Shown here piece by piece: positions 18,986-29,232 of a DNA stretch of 64,000 bases. The stretch covers positions 122,663-186,662 of the forward strand of contig NZ_JACHXL010000004.1 in NCBI RefSeq assembly GCF_014192115.1. Reading direction: 5' to 3'. A program made the position numbers and the translations under genes. How positions within the stretch are numbered: position 1 is the first letter of the stretch; each line of letters opens with the position of its first letter. This DNA comes from Psychrobacter luti (lineage in GTDB: Bacteria; Pseudomonadota; Gammaproteobacteria; Pseudomonadales; Moraxellaceae). The notes under the pieces are model-generated. The model had not been told where the DNA came from, made no database searches, and saw only the letters and a list, made by a program, of their open reading frames with translations.

Positions 18986-19287
18986 TATGTCTACCTTTGT
19001 ATAGCCGTATCCTGTCCAGCACAGTACGGATCAAATGTATGATTGCATAAAACGAGAATACTGGTTTTATATCCTATGCAGTCATATAAAAAAACGTTTG
19101 TTGCTAATAAGCGCTTTATGCCTAAAGACATACATAAACATGATTTTATAAAAGCATTTCTATAAATAAAGCTTCATAAACAGCATATTTATCGGAATCA
19201 TTAGCAACAACTGTCTTACACTTATTATAATTTTATACTAAAATGAAAGCCATAGGAAACTTTTTAGTACTTAATATGTTGTTTTTA
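18986..19287 (-). promoter_or_regulatory. rpsA leader with hairpin
   Basis: This 302-bp gap between cmk and rpsA has no gene. About 20 bases before the rpsA start a hairpin can form: CCGTA (19005-19009) and CTGT (19012-19015) pair with ACAG (19021-19024) and TACGG (19025-19029), with a 2-nt bulge and 5-nt loop. E. coli S1 represses its own translation through structured leader RNA, so an autoregulatory role is plausible but unproven here. Confidence 0.5.
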
Positions 19288-20046
19288 TTAACGATTAAAG
19301 CAAATACCTTGATCTTGACAATGTTTTTTCACAAGCTCATAAACTGCATCAGCGTCCAGGTTAGAGCTATCTAAAACCAGCGCATCTTCTGCAGGCTTCG
19401 AAGGCGCCGTTGCACGGTTTTCATCACGATCATCACGCGCTTTAATCGTCGCAAGAATCGCTTCGAAATCGGCAGCTTGCCCCGCCTGTAAAAGCTGTGC
19501 CACGCGGCGCTCAGCACGAGCTTTGGCACTTGCCGTTAGATAGACTTTAACATCGGCATCTGGGAAAACCACGGTGCCCATATCGCGACCATCGGCAACC
19601 AACCCTGATTGGCTCGCCATATCTTGCTGCAATTTCAGCAAGGCCTGACGTACCTTTGGATAAACTGCAACTCGTGAAGCATAACCACCGACGGTTTCAT
19701 TGCGTACTTGCTCGCCAATCTTAGCGCCATTAACAATAATGTCTACACGTCCTGAATCAATATTAGGCTCAAAAACAATCTGCAAGCTTTGAGTCAATGC
19801 TAACAGCGCCGTCTCATCGATACTTTGCTCGCCATCTACATTTAGCAAACCTGCTTCAAATGCCTTTAGACCAACAATGCGATATAACGCCCCTGAATCA
19901 AGCAACTGATACCCTAACGTCTGTGCTAAGCGCCAAGTAACCGTGCCTTTACCTGCCCCACTTGGACCATCAATACAGATAACTGGATAGCGTAATGACG
20001 AAATGTCGCTATTATTATCATTAGTATTAGATGTAAAAGTAGTCAT
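19288..20046 (-). CDS. cmk: Cytidylate kinase
   Basis: Phosphorylates CMP and dCMP to the diphosphates for nucleotide salvage. The product (252 aa from the ATG at 20046; an in-frame GTG lies 9 bases upstream) has the P-loop GPSGAGKGT at residues 27-35, the nucleotide-monophosphate motif LDSGALYRIVGL and the LID-like RDDRDENRATAPSKPA segment. It carries about 20 extra polar residues before the P-loop. The gene stands upstream of rpsA in the standard order. Confidence 0.94.
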   Translation of the reverse strand: MTTFTSNTNDNNSDISSLRYPVICIDGPSGAGKGTVTWRLAQTLGYQLLDSGALYRIVGLKAFEAGLLNVDGEQSIDETALLALTQSLQIVFEPNIDSGRVDIIVNGAKIGEQVRNETVGGYASRVAVYPKVRQALLKLQQDMASQSGLVADGRDMGTVVFPDADVKVYLTASAKARAERRVAQLLQAGQAADFEAILATIKARDDRDENRATAPSKPAEDALVLDSSNLDADAVYELVKKHCQDQGICFNR

Positions 20047-20233
20047 AACAGTCACTTAATCGTCGGCACAGCGTACAAAATGGTAAATGGCGTAAATTTC
20101 CACTGGTTTATCAAACGCTTGCATGCCAATAAACTTGTTCGTAAGCAAATAGGGCGATAGTATAGCAAACAAACCTTCCTATCACTAGCAATGAGCATAA
20201 TATCTTGTTAATGGTTTATGCTGACTGTTATTT

Positions 20234-20785
20234 TTAACGCTTGTTGTTTTTTAGCGCTTGGCGGCGCTGACGAAAAAAACCCTTTAGCATCTGACTGCTA
20301 TGCTCACCACACAAACCTTGATGTACTTGAATACTATGGTTATAAAATGGCTGGGTAGCCAGGTTCATTTGACTACCAACCATGCCAGCCCTCGGCTCAC
20401 TGGCCGCATAGATAAGTCTATCCACGCGAGCATGAATCAGCGCCCCGATACACATGGTACAAGGCTCTAAGGTCACATATAACGTCGTCTGTAATGGTAA
20501 ACGATAGTTGCTTAAACGCATGCAAGCATCTCTTAAAGCGACAATTTCAGCATGAGCGGTCGCATCATGGCGTCCAATCGGCTCATTAAACCCTTGCCCA
20601 ATTATCTGCTGATTGTATACCAGTATCGCCCCTACTGGCACCTCTTCACGTGCAGCACCTTGTTTAGCCAGACTAAGGGCTTGTTGCATCCAGCTAACAT
20701 CTTCAAGTGACCAAAATGTACTCGTCGATATCAGGCTGCTCGTTAATTGATAAGGCTGCAAGCTTATCGTTTGTCTATGTTTCAT
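20234..20785 (-). CDS. tadA: tRNA-specific adenosine deaminase TadA
   Basis: Converts adenosine 34 of tRNA-Arg(ACG) to inosine, needed to read CGC and CGA codons. Zinc and catalytic residues are His78 and Glu80 in AHAEIVAL, with Cys109 and Cys112 in EPCTMCIGAL. The C-terminal FFRQRRQ segment follows the TadA pattern. At 183 aa it is slightly longer than the E. coli enzyme because of about 25 additional residues before the first helix (WMQQALSLAKQGA). A start closer to that helix cannot be excluded, and there is no clear ribosome binding site at the ATG used. Confidence 0.92.
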   Translation of the reverse strand: MKHRQTISLQPYQLTSSLISTSTFWSLEDVSWMQQALSLAKQGAAREEVPVGAILVYNQQIIGQGFNEPIGRHDATAHAEIVALRDACMRLSNYRLPLQTTLYVTLEPCTMCIGALIHARVDRLIYAASEPRAGMVGSQMNLATQPFYNHSIQVHQGLCGEHSSQMLKGFFRQRRQALKNNKR

Positions 20786-20876
20786 TTATTAATACAACTA
20801 TTGTTTTGAATATCAGTACATCTATTATTTTAAAAAAACACCTTTGACGATTATGTTTAACAGCAACTATTAATAG

Positions 20877-21614
20877 CTACTGTGGCAGTTGCCAGTCAAT
20901 TGGCGTTCGACCATACTGTAACAGATAATCATTGGTTTTAGAAAATGGCTTAGAGCCGAAAAACCCACCACGATTAGCAGCTAGCGGTGAAGGATGCACA
21001 GCTGTCAAAATCAGATGTTTATCAGTATTAATATATTTGCCTTTTTTCTGCGCTTTACTACCCCACAATATAAATACCGTATGCTCTGTTTGTTCATTAA
21101 CCACATCAATGACCGCATCGGTAAACTGCTCCCAACCTTTATTCTGATGACTATTTGGCTCCCCTTCTCTCACGGTCAATGAGCTGTTTAATAATAATAC
21201 CCCTTGCTGTGCCCAGTAAGTCAGATCGCCATGCTTTGACGGCACGATACCAATGTCACTCGCCATCTCTTTTAGTAAGTTATTTAGTGACGGTGGCTTT
21301 GGAATGGCTTTAGGCACTGAAAATGATAAGCCCATTGCTTGTCCTGGTCCATGATAAGGATCTTGACCTAAGATCACGACTTTGACCTGCGATAAAGGCG
21401 TTAGATTCAACGCATTAAACATCAAAGGGGCTGGTGGATAAATACTGTCGTCTGATTGATAGGCTTCCTTTAAGAAGGCACGCAAGTTATCCATATTGTC
21501 AGAAGTTAATTCTTCTGCTAAGGCGTTTTTCCAGTCTTCTGGTAAGCGCACATTGTCTAAAATCGCTTGTTTTTGTGCATCGGTTTTTGCAGATTTTTCG
21601 TCAAACAATTCCAT
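20877..21614 (-). CDS. ung: Uracil-DNA glycosylase
   Basis: Removes uracil from DNA to start base-excision repair. The 245-aa family 1 enzyme has the water-activating motif GQDPYHGPGQAMGLSFSV with catalytic Asp85, the uracil-recognition strand LLLNSSLTV, and the DNA-intercalating loop HPSPLAANRGGF. The ATG is preceded by AAGGA with a suitable spacer. It lies between tadA and clpA, all on the same strand, with gaps suggesting separate transcripts. Confidence 0.97.
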   Translation of the reverse strand: MELFDEKSAKTDAQKQAILDNVRLPEDWKNALAEELTSDNMDNLRAFLKEAYQSDDSIYPPAPLMFNALNLTPLSQVKVVILGQDPYHGPGQAMGLSFSVPKAIPKPPSLNNLLKEMASDIGIVPSKHGDLTYWAQQGVLLLNSSLTVREGEPNSHQNKGWEQFTDAVIDVVNEQTEHTVFILWGSKAQKKGKYINTDKHLILTAVHPSPLAANRGGFFGSKPFSKTNDYLLQYGRTPIDWQLPQ

Positions 21615-21684
21615 GGAATGTCCTTTTTTATTTTTTATAGATTAATAAGAAATACTTTCACTATATAAATTATAGCAATAAAAA

Positions 21685-21706
21685 AACGGCTACCGCAGTA
21701 ACCGTT
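21685..21706 (-). terminator. Terminator of clpA
   Basis: Hairpin AACGG-C-TAC with GTA-A-CCGTT (one mismatch) and the loop CGCA; on the minus strand it is followed by seven T. It lies 24 bp beyond the clpA stop. Confidence 0.75.
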
Positions 21707-21729
21707 CTTATTATATTAGTAGTAGAAAC

Positions 21730-24294
21730 TTAGCTAGCTAATGACTCAGAGTCTGGATGCGGCTCATGCGTCTCAACGACCGTTAGAATAATACGACTGT
21801 CCGATGAGCCTTTATCTGATCCTTTCTCAAGCTTAACTGCATTGCCGTCTTGATCTTTAGCGTCTTCAGGCTCCAAGGTTAGATGGACGACCCCACCATT
21901 TACCAAGTCGCCAAACAAAATCATGCTTGCCAATGGTTTCTTAATTTCGTCTTGAATCAGACGCTGCATAGGACGCGCACCCATTAGGCGATCATAGCCT
22001 TTATCTGCTAAGTAATCACGTACTTCATCATCAATCTCTAGCGTTACTTGTTTATCATCAAGCTGGACTTGTAGCTCAACCAAGAATTTATCGACCACAG
22101 AGACGACGACTGAGGTATCCAATGGATTAAATTGAATAATGGCATCCAAACGGTTACGGAACTCAGGCGTAAACACGCGTTTCAGTGACTCAGTATTATC
22201 TCGGCTATGGTCTTGCTGCGTGAAGCCCATAGAAGAACGACTGATGCTATCCGCCCCGACGTTGGTGGTCATAATCACAATCACTTGCTTAAAGATAGCG
22301 ACGCGACCGTTGTTATCGGTCAAGGTACCATGATCCATCACTTGCAATAACAAGTTAAAGACATCTGGATGGGCTTTTTCGATTTCATCAAGCAATAGGA
22401 CACAATGCGGATGTTGATTGATTTTTTCGGTCAGCAAACCGCCTTGATCATAGCCGACATAGCCAGGAGGCGCACCTATCAGACGCGATGCAGTATGCGC
22501 TTCCATATACTCTGACATATCAAAGCGTACCAGTTCGACACCCAGCAAGTTTGCCAATTGACGAGAGACTTCGGTTTTACCAACCCCGGTAGGACCGGCA
22601 AACATAAATGAGCCGATTGGCTTATCTGGTGCTTTAAGACCAGCACGCGATAACTTAATCGCATCGGCTAAGGTTTCAATCGCTTCATCTTGCCCAAACA
22701 CCAAGTGCTTCAAATCACGGTCTAAATGCTGAAGAATGCTTTTATCATCACTAGATACGGATTTGGGTGGAATACGCGCAAGCTTGGCAACGATAGCTTC
22801 AATATCGGCGACATCGATTTTTATCGGTGCACGTTTGCTTTTAGGCTTTTTAGCCCCATCAGCTTTCGCTCTATCGTTTGCTTTTGCAGCATTTGCTTCG
22901 TCTTGCATCTCATTGACCGTGCCTGTCTCATCAATACTGTCATCATCAACGCCCTCAAAACCTTCTTCATCAGCATCTATTTGCGCATCAAAATCTTGCT
23001 CTAAATCAGCGATAAAGCTTTCTTCGGCATCAATATCGTCCAAATCAGCGACAATACCCAAACGCTTATACGCACCAGCTTCATCGATTACATCGATGGC
23101 TTTATCCGGTAAAAAACGCTCATGAATATGTTTGGCCGATAATTGAACGGCTGTCACCAATGCTTGATCGGTATATTCGACATTATGAAACTCTTCATAA
23201 CGTGATTTAAGACCACGTAAGATATCGATACTGTCGTCAACACTGGGTTCTTTTACATCAATCTTTTGGAAACGACGTGATAATGCATGGTCTTTTTCAA
23301 ACACCTGACGATACTCTGTAAAGGTCGTCGAACCAATACAACGTAGCTCACCATTGGCAAGCGCCGGTTTGATTAGGTTTGACACATCCATATTGCTGCT
23401 CATTGACGAACCTGCGCCAATAATCATATGAATCTCATCAATAAACAAAATCGCATTCGGCTTTTTCTTCAGCGCATCAAGCAGCGACTTCATGCGTTTT
23501 TCAAAGTCACCACGATACTTAGTACCTGCGATTAATGAGCCAATATCTAAGCTATAAATCACGCAGCCGTTAAGTGGCTTCGGTGCTTTATCATTGATAA
23601 TCAACCACGCTAAACCTTCAGCAATTGAGGTTTTACCCACGCCTGGCTCACCGACCAATAGCGGGTTATTTTTACGGCGACGGCAAAGCACTTGGGCCGC
23701 GCGCTCAATTTCAGGGGCACGTCCAATTAATGGATCCGTTTTACCTTCAGCGGCGCGTTGGTTTAAGTTGGTTGCAAATTCGACCAAGGGGTCTTTGCTA
23801 GTTTTTTCTGAAGCACTACGGCGCTCACCTGTCATCGAAGTACGTGGCTCAGATGGCTCGTCTTTATCTTGACCGTGTGATAAATACTGGGTCAACTCTA
23901 GGCGACTGATGCCCTGTTTTTTGAGCAAATAAACCGCGTAAGTATCGTGTTCTGAAAACATCGATACTAAAATATCAGAACCTTCGACCAAACGACCGCC
24001 ACCGATAGACTGCACATGAAAAATAGCCCGTTGCAGGATGCGATCAAAACTTTGGGTCGGTTGTGGTGATTGCTCAGTATCAGCATCGACCGTTGGCGTA
24101 TGCTTATTGATATAAGCTTCAAGCTCACTACGCAAGGTTGAAACATTGGCATTGCAAGCAGTCAACGTATTGGCAGCATTGGTATTTTCTAATAATGCCA
24201 GTAGTAGATGTTCAACAGTGAGATACTCATGCGATTTTTGGCGCGCAAGTGTCATTGCTAAACGCAAAGAAACTTCAAGATGACGACTTAACAT
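21730..24294 (-). CDS. clpA: ATP-dependent Clp protease ATP-binding subunit ClpA
   Basis: AAA+ unfoldase that feeds proteins, including N-degron substrates delivered by ClpS, into ClpP. The 854-aa protein has the N-domain (1-145), D1 AAA module with Walker [10 protein letters not shown] (about 220), and D2 module with GPTGVGKTE (about 565). A ClpP-contact loop reads SSMGFTQQD, with MGF in place of the E. coli IGL tripeptide. It is about 96 residues longer than E. coli ClpA. Most of the excess is a highly acidic insertion (about residues 415-486, many Asp and Glu, then a Lys-rich stretch) at the D1-D2 junction, plus a longer C-terminal tail. The ATG is supported by AGGA with a 7-base spacer. 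clpS lies upstream on the same strand but 691 bp away. Confidence 0.95.
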   Translation of the reverse strand: MLSRHLEVSLRLAMTLARQKSHEYLTVEHLLLALLENTNAANTLTACNANVSTLRSELEAYINKHTPTVDADTEQSPQPTQSFDRILQRAIFHVQSIGGGRLVEGSDILVSMFSEHDTYAVYLLKKQGISRLELTQYLSHGQDKDEPSEPRTSMTGERRSASEKTSKDPLVEFATNLNQRAAEGKTDPLIGRAPEIERAAQVLCRRRKNNPLLVGEPGVGKTSIAEGLAWLIINDKAPKPLNGCVIYSLDIGSLIAGTKYRGDFEKRMKSLLDALKKKPNAILFIDEIHMIIGAGSSMSSNMDVSNLIKPALANGELRCIGSTTFTEYRQVFEKDHALSRRFQKIDVKEPSVDDSIDILRGLKSRYEEFHNVEYTDQALVTAVQLSAKHIHERFLPDKAIDVIDEAGAYKRLGIVADLDDIDAEESFIADLEQDFDAQIDADEEGFEGVDDDSIDETGTVNEMQDEANAAKANDRAKADGAKKPKSKRAPIKIDVADIEAIVAKLARIPPKSVSSDDKSILQHLDRDLKHLVFGQDEAIETLADAIKLSRAGLKAPDKPIGSFMFAGPTGVGKTEVSRQLANLLGVELVRFDMSEYMEAHTASRLIGAPPGYVGYDQGGLLTEKINQHPHCVLLLDEIEKAHPDVFNLLLQVMDHGTLTDNNGRVAIFKQVIVIMTTNVGADSISRSSMGFTQQDHSRDNTESLKRVFTPEFRNRLDAIIQFNPLDTSVVVSVVDKFLVELQVQLDDKQVTLEIDDEVRDYLADKGYDRLMGARPMQRLIQDEIKKPLASMILFGDLVNGGVVHLTLEPEDAKDQDGNAVKLEKGSDKGSSDSRIILTVVETHEPHPDSESLAS

Positions 24295-24985
24295 AAGGAC
24301 TTCCTACGGTTGTACCTATCTTATTATTGATAGCTTTATGAATGAGTTAGTAACTAAATCAGGGCGGTAGATGGATTGTTCAAGGGCTATGTTAGGTTTA
24401 TTAAGAGACTTTACTCAATGTTATTCAATACTGACTTCCATGACGTAGACATTATTTTCAGCTTACCTTTATATCAACATGATACTTAAAGATAGTCAAT
24501 CTATTAACACTGATTAAAATGTATCGAAGTGTCCATTAACCTTGTTACGGGCGTTGATACAGCCAATAAAACCATGATCAATAAAGTAATGTGAGCGTAT
24601 ATTTTCGAGATTGGCTGTTGAATATGAAAGAGATAAAAACGCTAAAACGATTTGAGAAAAACGAGGGGTAAACTAAAATTAAGTGTATAAGAGTATACTT
24701 TTATATATAGGGCTGTATAAGAGGAAAATCAAGCCTAAAACGAAAGGGTTGGACATATTAAAGAGACAATAAATAGCTAGATATTAAATCTACAGGAATC
24801 AGGCTTAAAGTGAGTCAATATATTAGAGCAAACCATTAAATAACTGAACAGGCTTACTCTACCACTCTAAGTTAGAAAATATTTTAACTGGTAAAGGTAG
24901 GGTACAAATAAGATACTAACGATTGACGTAGAAACTGCGGACATATAAATAGGGAAAAAACTTACCACAAAAGCGGGCTAAAAAA
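24295..24985. other. Long intergenic region between clpS and clpA
   Basis: A 691-bp non-coding stretch that separates two genes usually adjacent. It is AT-rich and holds an imperfect palindrome around GTATAAGAGTATAC near 24685-24700. I see no terminator, tRNA, repeat or open frame of note; it must contain the clpA promoter. Confidence 0.45.
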
Positions 24986-25393
24986 TTATTCGCCCTGATG
25001 TGGCTCGATTTGAGTTAATAAAGGATAGCCTTCACGGTGTGCCAGACTATTCACTTTTTTGGCTTTGGTTTCAGCAATATCTTTTGGATAAATACCCGCA
25101 ATACCTTTGCTACTATTATGAATAGTCAGCATGATCTCAACCGCTGAATCCATACTGTGACGAAATTCTGACTGCAGCACATAAACGACAAACTCCATCG
25201 GCGTGTAGTTATCGTTATACATCACCACAGCATACATCGGCGGCTTCGCCACTTCTGGCTCAGCTACTAGCACGTCAGCTTGCGGTGTCGTTTCACCTTC
25301 GGGATCGCCATCTTGCGCAAAATGCATCGGCATATTGGGAAAATGCCAATCAGCAACGGTAGGCGTTGATTGTAATAGGGTTTGTTTTATCAT
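24986..25393 (-). CDS. clpS: ATP-dependent Clp protease adaptor ClpS
   Basis: Adaptor that binds proteins with destabilising N-terminal residues and hands them to ClpAP. The 135-aa protein has the ClpS core YAVVMYNDNYTPMEFVVYVL, with the Asn-Asp pair of the N-degron pocket. The second helix follows (SAVEIMLTIHNSSKGIAGIYPKDIAETKA), which normally carries a His in the HxxG motif. The first 45 residues are a flexible extension somewhat longer than in E. coli (106 aa total). No strong ribosome binding site is seen in front of the ATG. Confidence 0.95.
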   Translation of the reverse strand: MIKQTLLQSTPTVADWHFPNMPMHFAQDGDPEGETTPQADVLVAEPEVAKPPMYAVVMYNDNYTPMEFVVYVLQSEFRHSMDSAVEIMLTIHNSSKGIAGIYPKDIAETKAKKVNSLAHREGYPLLTQIEPHQGE

Positions 25394-25553
25394 AATTAGA
25401 ATACAAATTAATAGGTGCGTTTATAACAGCATAAAGGGGGATTAAAAAAGATTGGCAGACATATCAATGTATCATTAAGCGTCAGCTATTGGACACAGCG
25501 ACATAAAAATAGTAAAAGATGCAAACAGTAAGGCTCAATCAAACCTTAAAAGG

Positions 25554-26450
25554 TTAAGGTTCAATCGGGCTTTCATCAACCTCTGGTAAGTCTAATAACG
25601 ACAGCGGCATATTATCAACCTTGTCGCCAAGCTTCCAATCATACAATTGCTCTACTTCTTGACCACCTGCTCGCAAGCTCAGCTTAACTTGCAAAGGCTT
25701 AAAGCCTGACGGCATCATAAAGCGCCCACGAATACGCGTAATACCTTCGATAGTATAACTTGCTGGTTCTAATGGCACTTCTACCAAGTCATCGTCATTG
25801 AGTAATGTTAACGTCGGTTTTAAGCGCTTCGCTTTACCATCGCTGGCAAGCATACCAATATCGAAGCCGTATTCAAAAGCGTTTTCAGGTAAAGGTTCAA
25901 TCTTCGCGCCAAGTATTTGTAATGGCATACCGCCTTGCTCGCTAATGATTTCCGCATATATCTCATTAAGCTGCGCCACTTGTTTGTTTTCAACCGTCAG
26001 TTCTTGCTGATTTTCACGCAACTCTTTTAAGTTTGCCAAACTTATTTCCAGCTCTTGTTTAGCAGTAGCCGCTTCATTGGTTGCAATTTTACTGCTAAGG
26101 CGTAAATCTTTTAACTCTTGCGTCGCCTCTTTACTGGTAATAACCGCTTGCTTAGCTTCCGTTTGCATCGAATAATAGCCGCGCTGATAGCCGAGCTTAT
26201 GACCAAATAACAGCCCAACCACCGCTGTTACCAATATCGCCACCACAAATAATGCCAATACTAAAGTAGACGCACCTTGCTGTGATTGACTGATGCAATG
26301 ACTATCGGTAGCCGTAGCACTGCTACGATAACAATTGCGATAATCATGATAAGAGAGATGCAGACTACCCTCCAAATCATGAGAAATAGAGTCTTGGCAC
26401 GATAAACGTGCTGGCTGTGGGCAAAGGCGTAGTACACTCTTCAAACGCAT
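25554..26450 (-). CDS. Membrane-anchored coiled-coil protein, possibly DUF6776-like
   Basis: Not a characterised family. The 298-aa product has about 60 polar residues with several Cys and His, one transmembrane helix (about 62-85, LALFVVAILVTAVVGLLFG), and a predicted coiled coil (about 95-165, rich in Glu, Lys and Leu heptads). A beta-rich C-terminal domain (about 170-290) is probably periplasmic. In pseudomonads a similar single-pass coiled-coil protein (DUF6776) sits next to argC, and argC lies 103 bp upstream on the same strand here, so I suggest the same family with low certainty. The unusual Cys/His-rich N-terminus has no good ribosome binding site, and the true start may be nearer the membrane segment. 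Confidence 0.6.
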   Translation of the reverse strand: MRLKSVLRLCPQPARLSCQDSISHDLEGSLHLSYHDYRNCYRSSATATDSHCISQSQQGASTLVLALFVVAILVTAVVGLLFGHKLGYQRGYYSMQTEAKQAVITSKEATQELKDLRLSSKIATNEAATAKQELEISLANLKELRENQQELTVENKQVAQLNEIYAEIISEQGGMPLQILGAKIEPLPENAFEYGFDIGMLASDGKAKRLKPTLTLLNDDDLVEVPLEPASYTIEGITRIRGRFMMPSGFKPLQVKLSLRAGGQEVEQLYDWKLGDKVDNMPLSLLDLPEVDESPIEP

Positions 26451-26553
26451 TTAGACAGTATCTCTTAACAGTAAGGGCAGGTTATTATAGCGGAATTTAT
26501 AATCAATACCTAGCGCCATAAACATGATGGATTGGATAATAAATAAACATCTG

Positions 26554-27621
26554 TTAAGGAACGATAGGGGCAAAGTTTAAGCCCATTGATTCATCGAAAC
26601 CAAACATCACATTCATATTTTGCACTGCTTGCCCAGCCGCACCTTTCACCAAGTTGTCTTGCACGACAATCACCGTCAGCTCAGCACGCGCATTGTCTTG
26701 ATGGATACCAATACGTAAGCGATTACTGGCACGCACGCTGCGCGTATCTGGATAAAGACCCTTTGGCATCACATCTACAAACGCTTCCGCAGCGTAGCTT
26801 GTCTCAAATACTTGCTGCCAATCAAAAGCAGCGCCTGCCTCAGTCAGCTCAAGATGAATGGAGCTGAGCATCCCGCGTATCATTGGCACTAGATGCGGTA
26901 AAAAACGGATACGATGGCTAAATTGACTCTCTAATAACTGAGCAACGCCCTGTTCAATCTCTGGCAAATGCCGATGACCTTCAACACTATAGGCTTTGAA
27001 ATTGTCTGTGGTTTCAGCATAGTTAAGGGCAAGCTTTGCTTGACGACCCGCGCCCGAAACACCAGATTTAGCATCGATAACGATACGTGATTCAACCAAC
27101 CTTTCTGCTTGCTTATTTTGCGCATCGATAATAGGTTTTAAGCCTAAGATAGCTGTGGTTGGATAACAGCCAGGGTTACCGACCACCAAAGCATCGGAAA
27201 GTTTTTCACGATTGACTTCAGGTAAACCATAAACGGCTGTCTTTAATAATTCAGGACAGGCATGCGCTTGCTGATACCAGTGCTCAAATTCCGTTAATGA
27301 CTGTAAGCGAAAATCCGCCGCCAAATCAATGACCTTTACGCCCGCTGCGGTTAACGCTTCTGCTTGCTTCATTGCTACGCCATGTGGGGTCGCAAAGAAT
27401 ACCACGTCGCATTTTTGCAAGGTCGCTAGCGTCTCATCACCTAAGTCGCTAAAAACGATATCTGAGATGCCACGTAAGCTTGGGAATATCTCATCAGCTC
27501 GGGTGCCAGCTTCGCTACGTGAGGTTAGCAAATCAATAGACACTTCAGGATGGGCAGATAATAAGCGAATCAGCTCAATACCTGTATAGCCTGTGCCGCC
27601 GACAATCGCTGCTGAAATCAT
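26554..27621 (-). CDS. argC: N-acetyl-gamma-glutamyl-phosphate reductase
   Basis: Third step of arginine biosynthesis, reducing N-acetylglutamyl phosphate to the semialdehyde with NADPH. The 355-aa type 1 enzyme shows the dinucleotide motif VGGTGYTGIELIRLL at its start, the catalytic cysteine in GNPGCYPT (about residue 150) and the HxHxPEI segment (VEGHRHLPEIEQG). The start is supported by AAGGG 7 bases before ATG. Upstream lies a tandem repeat that may be part of the control region. Confidence 0.96.
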   Translation of the reverse strand: MISAAIVGGTGYTGIELIRLLSAHPEVSIDLLTSRSEAGTRADEIFPSLRGISDIVFSDLGDETLATLQKCDVVFFATPHGVAMKQAEALTAAGVKVIDLAADFRLQSLTEFEHWYQQAHACPELLKTAVYGLPEVNREKLSDALVVGNPGCYPTTAILGLKPIIDAQNKQAERLVESRIVIDAKSGVSGAGRQAKLALNYAETTDNFKAYSVEGHRHLPEIEQGVAQLLESQFSHRIRFLPHLVPMIRGMLSSIHLELTEAGAAFDWQQVFETSYAAEAFVDVMPKGLYPDTRSVRASNRLRIGIHQDNARAELTVIVVQDNLVKGAAGQAVQNMNVMFGFDESMGLNFAPIVP

Positions 27622-27704
27622 AAGATATCCCTTTTTCTTTTATTCAGTTTCTTACTCAATTGATGGTAGATAGCTATAATGTCTACACCTAAGTATAAAC
27701 ATTA

Positions 27705-27768
27705 TAGGGTCTAGATTTAATAGGGTCTAGATTTAATAGGGTCTAAATTTAATAGCGTCTAAATTTAT
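27705..27768. repeat. Four-copy 16-bp tandem repeat
   Basis: Four consecutive 16-bp units at 27705, 27721, 27737 and 27753. The first two are identical (TAGGGTCTAGATTTAA); the third has one change and the fourth three. They lie between the hemE stop and the argC start, 84 bp upstream of argC. Confidence 0.9.
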
Positions 27769-27823
27769 CGCTTTTAATAAACTCACGTTTTTTAATGTTA
27801 GCTGCTTTTAAAAACTAGCCACA

Positions 27824-28960
27824 TTAAATCTTATAGTCATGTACCGCATCGATAAAGACTTTAGCATTATCAGGGTCGACCCACTGGGTAATACCATGCC
27901 CTAAGTTTGCCACATAGCCTGTTTTTTCGCCATTGGCATAAGCGCTATCTAGCATAGCATTGACTTCAGCGCGGATAGTCGCAGGCGAGCCGTATAAGGT
28001 CGCAGGGTCTAAATTACCCTGAATGGCTTTGCTACTTTGTAGTTTTTTATGGTGCTTGGTCAATTGACGCTGACTTTCAGTCAAGACTTGACGGGCACGA
28101 TCAATGGGCATTGTCCAATCTAAACCCAAGGCATCGGCCTCACTATCTGCTTGAATATCAAGCCACAATCCGCCACCTTTGGTAAACAATACCACTGGTA
28201 TTTCGGGGTGACGTACCTTTAGCTCAGCGACAATGCGCTTATTATAAGCGTGTGAGAAATCGACGAATTGACGATGGCCAAGCGCCCCGCCCCAGCTATC
28301 AAATAGCTGTAAAATTTGCGCCCCAGCGACCACTTGTGCATCCAAATAATCAATCACTGACGTTGCTAACTTGTCTAATAATTGATGTAAAAACTCAGGA
28401 TTACTATATAAAAAACCTTTGGTATAGCGATAATCTTTTGAGCTACCGCCTTCAATCATATAAGTCGCTAGCGTCCAAGGACTGCCAGAAAAACCAAATA
28501 ACGGCACTTGACCATTGAGCGCGGTACGGATACTCGTTACCGCACGCATCACATAATTAAGCGAGTCATTGACATCGAGTACCGGTAATCTATCTAAATC
28601 TGCTTGCGTACGAATAGGATGTTTAAACTTTGGACCTTCACCGGTTTCAAAGTATAAGCCCAATCCCATCGCATCAGGAATGGTTAAAATATCACTAAAT
28701 AAAATAGCAGCGTCTAAGTCATAACGACGTAATGGCTGCAAAGTGACTTCGGTAGCTCGCGCGGTATCTTTACATAGACTCATAAAGTCACCAGCTTCAG
28801 CGCGGGTGGCTTTATATTCTGGTAAATAACGACCGGCTTGGCGCATCATCCACACAGGCGTGGTATCTATTGGCTCAAAGCGCAAGGCGCGTAGCAATCT
28901 ATCGTTCTTTAAAGGCGCAAAATTCTGCTCTAGCGCATTATTATTGTCTGAAGCACTCAT
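27824..28960 (-). CDS. hemE: Uroporphyrinogen decarboxylase
   Basis: Removes four acetate carboxyls from uroporphyrinogen III in heme synthesis. The family signatures are [15 protein letters not shown] near the N-terminus and [16 protein letters not shown] in the middle, with the catalytic Asp in [16 protein letters not shown]. The ATG at 28960 (378 aa) is chosen over an in-frame TTG six bases upstream because GGAG sits 8 bases before the ATG. It has a 20-residue polar lead before the core. No neighbouring heme genes are present. Confidence 0.97.
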   Translation of the reverse strand: MSASDNNNALEQNFAPLKNDRLLRALRFEPIDTTPVWMMRQAGRYLPEYKATRAEAGDFMSLCKDTARATEVTLQPLRRYDLDAAILFSDILTIPDAMGLGLYFETGEGPKFKHPIRTQADLDRLPVLDVNDSLNYVMRAVTSIRTALNGQVPLFGFSGSPWTLATYMIEGGSSKDYRYTKGFLYSNPEFLHQLLDKLATSVIDYLDAQVVAGAQILQLFDSWGGALGHRQFVDFSHAYNKRIVAELKVRHPEIPVVLFTKGGGLWLDIQADSEADALGLDWTMPIDRARQVLTESQRQLTKHHKKLQSSKAIQGNLDPATLYGSPATIRAEVNAMLDSAYANGEKTGYVANLGHGITQWVDPDNAKVFIDAVHDYKI

Positions 28961-29232
28961 GTACAAATCTCCAAAACAGCCCCATCGTTATTCAAATGAA
29001 CAGTTAAGCAATTGAATAACAAGGCTGGATAAAATAAGTTAAAGAAAAGAATATTAAAACGCTCAGATAGCGACACTCTATTACAAAATTCCGAACATAC
29101 TAAATGATTGGTTAACAGACATCAGATTAACCATCATCAAATAATGTTTAGAATTTTCAGAGCATCATTTGCTGTTAGCCTTTAATCAATAATATCGTGC
29201 TTACATATAAAATAGGGTGGATAGTATAAGTT

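Noticed and set aside
24685..24700. Palindrome in the clpS-clpA gap as a terminator or operator
   Set aside because: Short, imperfect and AT-only; not distinguishable from chance in this composition.
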